Assembly (NCBI GenBank): GCA_041642635.1
Contig: JBEPWB010000017.1
Coordinates: forward strand, 1 to 20,527
Length of the DNA: 20,527 bases
Origin: JAAZVM01 sp041642635
GTDB lineage: Bacteria > Patescibacteriota > Gracilibacteria > BD1-5 > UBA6164
Direction: 5' to 3'
Under the pieces are notes generated by a model. It saw nothing but the letters and a program-made list of their open reading frames with translations. It did not search any database and had not been told where the DNA came from. Of this stretch, positions 16,036-20,527 are shown one piece after another. The translations under genes were made by a program, and so were the position numbers. The stretch's first letter is position 1; the number at the start of each line of letters is the position of its first letter.

Positions 16036-17082
16036 TTAATGTCTTAAATCAGAAAAAAACAATTTATCAAATTTTTTTATAATATTTTTATTTTTCAAAA
16101 TTATTCCAAGCTCTCTATTTTCATCAAAAGATTGCTTAGAAAAGTTAATACTGGAAATAAAAATATATTTGTTATCTATTAAAATTATTTTTGAATGTTG
16201 ATTGCTCTTTTCAAGTTTTTTTATTTTTATTCAAGCTTTAATTAATTTTTTATAATTATTGTTTTTTTCAGCATTTTTTGAGACAAGAATATTGATAGAA
16301 ATATTTTTTTCTTGTTTTAATTTTATTAATTTATCAGTTATTTTTTTATCATTTATATATGGAATATAAATTTTTATTTCATTTTTTGCGTTTTCTAACA
16401 ATAAATTTATTTTTTTTCTAGAATAATTAGGTGATAATACAATATTTTCATGATAAATTATTTTTTTGCTTCAAATAAAATCATTCAAAAATAACTTTTT
16501 TAAAAAATTAATTATTTCTCTATTTTTTGTTATAACAAAAACATCTCTATTTTGACTAAAAGTCGAATAACTTAGATTACCCGTTGAAATAATTCACCGC
16601 TCATCAATTATCAAAAATTTTGCGTGATTTAATAAATAATTATCTTGATTAGACCATGTGACTTCTATGTTATTTTTCTCAAATATTTCAAAAAAATTAT
16701 TATTAATATTATTTGTCATATATGGAGATTTTTCCATAATTATTTTAACCTCTACTCATCTTTTTTTTGCTTTCAATAAAGCATTTTTTATTCTTTTTTC
16801 TGTAAAAATATAAACAGAAATATATATTTTTTCTTCTGAAAAATTTATTTGTTTAACTATTTCGTTTAAAAGGTTTTCATTTGGAGTATAAAAAATATCA
16901 GTTTTTTGAATATTTTTTATATTTTCAAGTTTAAAATTTTGTACTTTTTTCTCTGTTATTTTCTTATTTTCTTCTAGTTCATAAATATATTTTATATTTT
17001 GAAAATAGTCATCAGAAAAAAATAATCATCAAAAAATTACAAAAAAAACAAAAAAAATAATTGTTATTAATTTATTTTTCAT
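16036..17082 (-). CDS. Phospholipase D/cardiolipin synthase-family protein, membrane-anchored
   Basis: This 348-aa protein has an N-terminal membrane helix (about residues 4-22, KLITIIFFVFFVIFGGLFF) and two HKD repeats. The first reads HAKFLIIDERGIISTGNLSYS, with H, K and D in the HxKxxxxD arrangement and the following GN. The second reads HSKIILIDNKYIFISSINFS, with HxKxxxxD and SxN. The ENRELGI element that closes PLD domains is present. Family members are phosphatidyltransferases, phospholipases or nucleases, with the two motifs forming one active site. The acidic residue after each motif is maintained, so activity is expected. The single N-terminal anchor rather than two argues against a standard cardiolipin synthase. 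It is the first gene of a same-strand series ending in korAB. Confidence 0.87.
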
Positions 17083-17097
17083 TTATTTTTTAGATAA

Positions 17098-17139
17098 AAA
17101 AATAACCTAATTTTCTGACATTTTTGTCAGAAAATTAGG
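17098..17139 (-). terminator. Terminator of dnaJ
   Basis: A perfect 15-bp stem pairs CCTAATTTTCTGACA (17106-17120) with TGTCAGAAAATTAGG (17125-17139) around a 4-T loop. On the minus strand a T-run follows (the A-run at 17097-17102). The dnaJ stop codon (17151-17153) is 11 nt upstream. Confidence 0.9.
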
Positions 17140-17150
17140 AGATATTGGAA

Positions 17151-18254
17151 TTATCAGAATATTTTTTCAAATACTCATCACTTATTTACATCAATTTTTT
17201 TTTCTTTTGCTATATTTTCATATAATTCTCTTTCTTTTTTTGATAGTTTTTTTGGTATTTTGATTTTTATTTCTATAAATAAATCTCATTTCCTATCACT
17301 ATCAATGTGTTTTACTCAGTCTCAAGATATTTTTATAATATTTCAATGACTTGTTCAACTTTTTATTTCTATTTTTCTTTTTCATAAAATAGGAATATTT
17401 AGTTCTTTTGTTGTTCATAAAACAGCTTCAACTACATCAATTTCTAATTCGTAAAACAAATTAACTCATTCTCTAGTTAGTCATTTTTCTTCTTTTTGAA
17501 TTCTAAATTTTATGAATAGATCTCATTTCGCAAGAGTTCAAACTCAATGATTTCATTCTCAAGTCATTTTTATAACCATTCAATCATCAATTCCTGCAGG
17601 AATATCTAAATCTATATCTTTTTTTATAAATTTTCTTTTTTCTCAGTTACAGTCTTCACAAACTTTTTCAAATTTTTCTCAAGTTCAGTGACACTCATCA
17701 CAAGCTACTGTTTGTTGAATCATTCAAAACATACTTTGGCTTGTTTTTGTATATTGTCATCTTCAATTACACTTAGAACAAGTTTTTTTACCACTTCAAC
17801 CTTCTCAAGAACAAGTATTACAAGTTTCTTTTTTGTTAAAAGTGATTTTTTCTTTTCCTCAAAAAATACTTGTTTTTAAATCTAAATTTAAACTATATTC
17901 CAAGTCTTCTCATACAAATTCTGTTTTTCTTTTTCTAGCTCATCCTCATGAAAATCCTCATCAAAAAAATGATTCAAAAATATCTCATAAATCTACATCA
18001 ACTCATGCTCATCAAAATGGATTTCATCAAGCTCAAGCTCATCATCAAGTTGAACCAAACATGTCATATTGTTTTCTTTTTTGATCATCTCATAAAACGT
18101 CATACGCTCATCAGACTTCTTTGAATTTTTTTTCTGCTTCACTGTTTCCTGGATTTCTGTCCGGATGGAATTCCATTGCTTTTTTTCTATAAGCTTTTTT
18201 AATTTCATCTTTTGTTGCTGTTTTTTCAACTTCTAGTACACTATATAAATCCAT
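17151..18254 (-). CDS. dnaJ: Chaperone protein DnaJ
   Basis: The 367-aa protein is a full-length type I Hsp40 co-chaperone of DnaK. The J domain (residues 1-70) has HPD at 30-32 and KRKQYDMFG. The G/F region (about 70-110) has 14 of its 17 glycines coded by TGA. The zinc domain has four CxxC pairs: CNTCSGEG, CSKCNGRG, CDECHGTG, CEDCNGEK. The C-terminal substrate-binding domains contain DIPAGIDDGMVIKMTGEGN and the later KISGDGVK. The last sense codon before TAA is also TGA. The start is ATG 18254, and the length is normal. The gene is flanked by its own terminator and by the ssb terminator upstream. grpE and dnaK are not in the window. Confidence 0.95.
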
Positions 18255-18332
18255 TTATTTTAATTATTTAATAAATATAAATATAATTTTGTATTTTTGA
18301 TTTTACAAAAAATATTTGATTTGTAAAGAATT

Positions 18333-18361
18333 AAAAAATCTAAGCCTAGCTTAGATTTTTT
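18333..18361 (-). terminator. Terminator of ssb
   Basis: AAAAAATCTAAG pairs with CTTAGATTTTTT around a short CCTAG-type loop. The ssb stop codon (18363-18365) is directly adjacent on the minus strand. A-runs and T-runs on both sides make it potentially bidirectional. Confidence 0.85.
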
Positions 18362-18362
18362 A

Positions 18363-18818
18363 TTAAAAAGGAATGTCTTCAATAGAAATTTCCTCTTCTT
18401 GTTTTGGAGATGATTTTTTAACTGCAGGAGAATCATTGTTATAATTATCATGTCAGTAAGAGCTATTGTTATTATTGGATTGACCTTCATTTTTTCAATC
18501 TAGCATAATCATATTTTCTCAAACTATTTCAGTTTTATATCTTTTCGTTCCGTCTTGAGCTTCCCAGCTTCTAGTTTGTAATCTACCTTCAATATAAACT
18601 TTTCTTCATTTTCCTAAATATTGAGCTGCTATTTCAGATAATTTTCACCATAAAACTATATTATGAAATTCTACTTGTTCTTGTTTTGTTCAACTAGAAT
18701 CAACCCAGTTTCTGTTTGTTGCTAGTGAAAAACTAAGAACATTTTGACCGTTAGGAGTTTGTTTTAATTCTAAATCTTGTGTAATTCTACCAATAATTTG
18801 TGCTTTATTTAAGTCCAT
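18363..18818 (-). CDS. ssb: Single-stranded DNA-binding protein
   Basis: The 151-aa protein is an SSB. The OB fold (residues about 1-108) has AQIIGRITQDLELKQTPNG, VLSFSLATNRNW, EFHNIVLWGKL and KVYIEGRLQTRSWEAQDG. The Asn/Ser-rich linker (about 110-135) is followed by an acidic tail ending ISIEDIPF, the conserved tip that recruits partner proteins such as RecQ and PriA. The length is typical. A TATAAT box lies only 15 nt before the ATG, implying a very short leader. The gene is divergent from the PKD-domain gene and is followed by a terminator. Confidence 0.96.
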
Positions 18819-18833
18819 AGTAGTATTTTATTA

Positions 18834-18839
18834 ATTATA
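18834..18839 (-). promoter_or_regulatory. -10 box of ssb
   Basis: Minus-strand TATAAT ends 15 nt before the ATG, so transcription would start about 9 nt upstream of the start codon. A clear -35 was not found. Confidence 0.45.
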
Positions 18840-18909
18840 AATAACAAACTTATTCATTTTTAAATAAATTATATATTTATTATATTTTGTATTAACTTAT
18901 TGTCAAGAG

Positions 18910-18932
18910 AAATATATAAAAAGTATATATTT
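18910..18932. promoter_or_regulatory. AT-rich inverted repeat in the ssb/PKD intergenic region
   Basis: AAATATATA (18910-18918) and TATATATTT (18924-18932) are exact inverted arms with a 5-bp centre. This is a possible regulator site, but the high AT content makes chance occurrence fairly likely. Confidence 0.3.
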
Positions 18933-18982
18933 TGTATATTTTTTATAATAATCAATTATTTTTTAGCATTTTATGTATTAGT

Positions 18983-18996
18983 TTTTTGCGCAAAAA
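18983..18996. promoter_or_regulatory. Palindrome TTTTTGCGCAAAAA near the PKD gene promoter
   Basis: A perfect 14-bp palindrome with the only GCGC in the intergenic region lies 10 bp upstream of the extended -10 box TGTGATAAT (19004-19012). It overlaps where a -35 element would sit, making it a candidate operator. Confidence 0.4.
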
Positions 18997-19003
18997 TAAT
19001 ATT

Positions 19004-19012
19004 TGTGATAAT
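19004..19012 (+). promoter_or_regulatory. Extended -10 of the PKD-domain gene
   Basis: TGTGATAAT fits TGnTATAAT with one change. The predicted start is near 19019, about 29 nt before the ATG at 19048. The -35 region is T-rich and covered by the palindrome. Confidence 0.45.
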
Positions 19013-19047
19013 ATTAATTTAAATAACTATTTGTTAAAAAAGATAAT

Positions 19048-20527
19048 ATGTTTAAAAAACTTATAACTACGCTATTTATAACTACATTATTTGTGTTTTG
19101 AAGTTACCAAGTACATTCTGCAACAACAGAATATACTACTTTAACTCCGTCTGATTTAAATACTTTTAATGAATACAGATATAGAATCACAGAACAATTT
19201 ATAGAACTTAGAAGTAAGTTTGAAGTTGATTGAGTAATTGATTGAGTTGTTGCTTCAAGAATATTAGAGTTAGCAAAAAACTGACTTAATTATTTGCCTG
19301 ATAATTTGATTAATAATAATTATTATAATTCTTTAAAGAGTGCAGTTGAGAGGTGAATAAAATATCCAGAAAATTCTTCACAATTTCAATCTTTGGCTAC
19401 GGCTATAGAAGATTATATAAATAAAGTTAATATTCAAAAAGTTTGAGGTAATATTGAGGCTTTTCCTTCAAGCTGAAATGCTCCTTTAACCGTTAGTTTG
19501 AGATGAAATGTTGTAGATCCTAGCTGAACTAAACTTGAAAATTATAATTATACTTGGTGGGTAAATGAATGATGAAAAAGAGTAGTTTTATGAAATAGAC
19601 CTTCAATTAATACCGTTTTTAATGAAGAATGAAACTATTCAGTATTTTTGGATGTAACATCAAATCATAAAAATAATTCAGGTTTTACAGACGTATTACC
19701 ATATTCTTGAAAAGTTAATATAAATGTTAATGAAAAAATAGCTTCAGTTATTTTAAAAGTAAATTCTAATACTTTATGAAATAGAGATGAATTAAAATTT
19801 ACTCCGGAAGAAGCTAAATATTGATTATTGTTTGATGCAACTAGCTCAACTCCAACTTCTTGAGCAAAATTCACAAGAACCACTTGGGATTTTTGAAACT
19901 GAGTTGAAAGAACTTATGATTGACCACCAAAAGTAGAAAGAGTAGTCTTTGCTCGTGAATGACAATTTGACGTAAAACTTACACTTAGAACTAATGAGTG
20001 AAAAACTGTTACAAGAAATTTTAATTTGATAGTTAGTAATCCAATTGCTACAATTAAAGCTAGTTCAGATGAGTGATACTTATGAGATACATTTACTTTT
20101 TCTGCAAATCCAACTTCTAGAAATGATTACTTAACTTATTCTTGGAGAATTATTGATATAAATAATGATGAAGAAATTCTTAATAAATCCTCTTCTACCT
20201 TCAATTACTCTTTTAGGGAAAAATGAATATATAATGTAATGTTGTATGTTACTGAGCCTTCTTGAGAAATTGATATTGATACAAAAATTATTTATATAAA
20301 TTCCAGACCTCCCGTTGCTGAATTTAATCATTCAATAAAAGATTCTCACAGACCAAATACTGTCTTTTTAGACTGAACTAGCTCTTATGATCCTGATTTT
20401 TCAGATGATTGAAACCTTGAATATAGTTGGATAATCAACGGAGATAGAGTTAATTTAACTGATTCTAATTTTAATGGATCAAATGGATATTATACTTTTG
20501 ATTCTATCTGAGAACAATCTGTAACTC
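19048..20527 (+). CDS. Secreted PKD-domain surface protein (3' end outside window)
   Basis: At least 493 aa are visible. The N-terminal signal peptide is MFKKLITTLFITTLFVFGSYQVHSA, with cleavage likely after Ala25. A helical region (about residues 30-130) follows, then repeated PKD/Ig-like beta domains. Their hallmarks are PLTVSLRGNVVDPSG with YNYTWWVNEGG, the paired WDFGNGVERTY with FAREGQFDVKLTL, SYSWRIIDINN-like blocks, and RPPVAEFNHS with FLDGTSSYDPD. At least three such domains can be seen and a fourth is starting. PKD domains occur in extracellular proteins and usually act as rigid spacers or binding modules. The catalytic or anchoring part, if any, lies beyond the window. Nearly all domain glycines are TGA. 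Confidence 0.88.

Noticed and set aside
17833..18084. His/Ser-rich open frame on the + strand (HPHENPHQK, HAHQNGFHQ type repeats)
   Set aside because: It is the antisense shadow of the TGA-rich glycine region of dnaJ; TCA complements of TGA produce the His/Ser/Gln pattern.
17993..18229. Open frame on the minus strand inside dnaJ in another phase
   Set aside because: It overlaps the J domain out of frame and has Lys-rich low-complexity content; the dnaJ frame carries HPD and the zinc motifs.
455..19048. Interpretation of the many broken frames as pseudogenes
   Set aside because: Breaks are exclusively TGA at conserved glycines in essential genes, with no frameshifts; recoding explains all of them.

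Overview
The window reads as AT-rich chromosomal DNA from a bacterium that uses UGA as a glycine codon (translation table 25). This points to Candidatus Absconditabacteria (SR1) or Gracilibacteria. With the standard code nearly every gene here is broken by in-frame TGA. With TGA = Gly they open into full-length proteins, and the TGAs fall on invariant glycines: the Walker A box of the ABC ATPase, the CxGCG motif of KorB, the 'GGGA' box of the FtsA-like protein and the G/F region of DnaJ. I cannot choose between the two phyla from the sequence. GTG and TTG starts appear to be used, and Shine-Dalgarno sequences at start codons are nearly absent.

Layout. 1-1003: C-terminus of a YebC/PmpR-like protein (+), then rpmG (L33) and frr on the minus strand, each with its own promoter. 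1146-1865: a lone ABC ATPase (+). 1881-4751 (minus): dnaN, a TPR protein and an FtsA-like protein in one tight operon. 4845-5825 (minus): a PriA protein reduced to its zinc-finger and C-terminal helicase half. 5895-9250 (+): an unusual region holding a predicted small RNA with an anti-SD-like loop, an unrecognised 257-aa gene, a GC-rich closed-stem RNA element, and three near-identical copies of a promoter plus 5'-terminal hairpin. Two of these copies drive paralogous membrane proteins and the third has no gene. 9359-10325 (+): rsmI and a small gene. 10372-17082 (minus): a small membrane protein, then an apparent operon of a PLD-family protein, a 924-aa membrane-anchored FecR-like protein, an 82-aa membrane-anchored protein, korA and korB. 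17151-18818 (minus): dnaJ and ssb, each with its own terminator. 19048-end (+): a secreted PKD-domain protein that runs off the window.

Most of the window is housekeeping: translation (rpmG, frr, rsmI), replication and repair (dnaN, ssb, priA-like), division (ftsA-like), folding (dnaJ) and ferredoxin-linked 2-oxoacid metabolism (korAB). The rest is cell-surface protein (PLD, FecR-like, PKD, paired membrane proteins), as expected for a small host-associated bacterium. The most novel material is the RNA-level architecture between 5.86 and 9.3 kb: three or more compact structured RNAs and a promoter-hairpin cassette that has been duplicated and held almost invariant.

No stretch longer than 300 bases lacks a gene. 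The longer gaps (6791-7055, 8347-8600, 9117-9358, 18819-19047) hold the elements listed. I saw no rRNA, tRNA, CRISPR array or insertion sequence.
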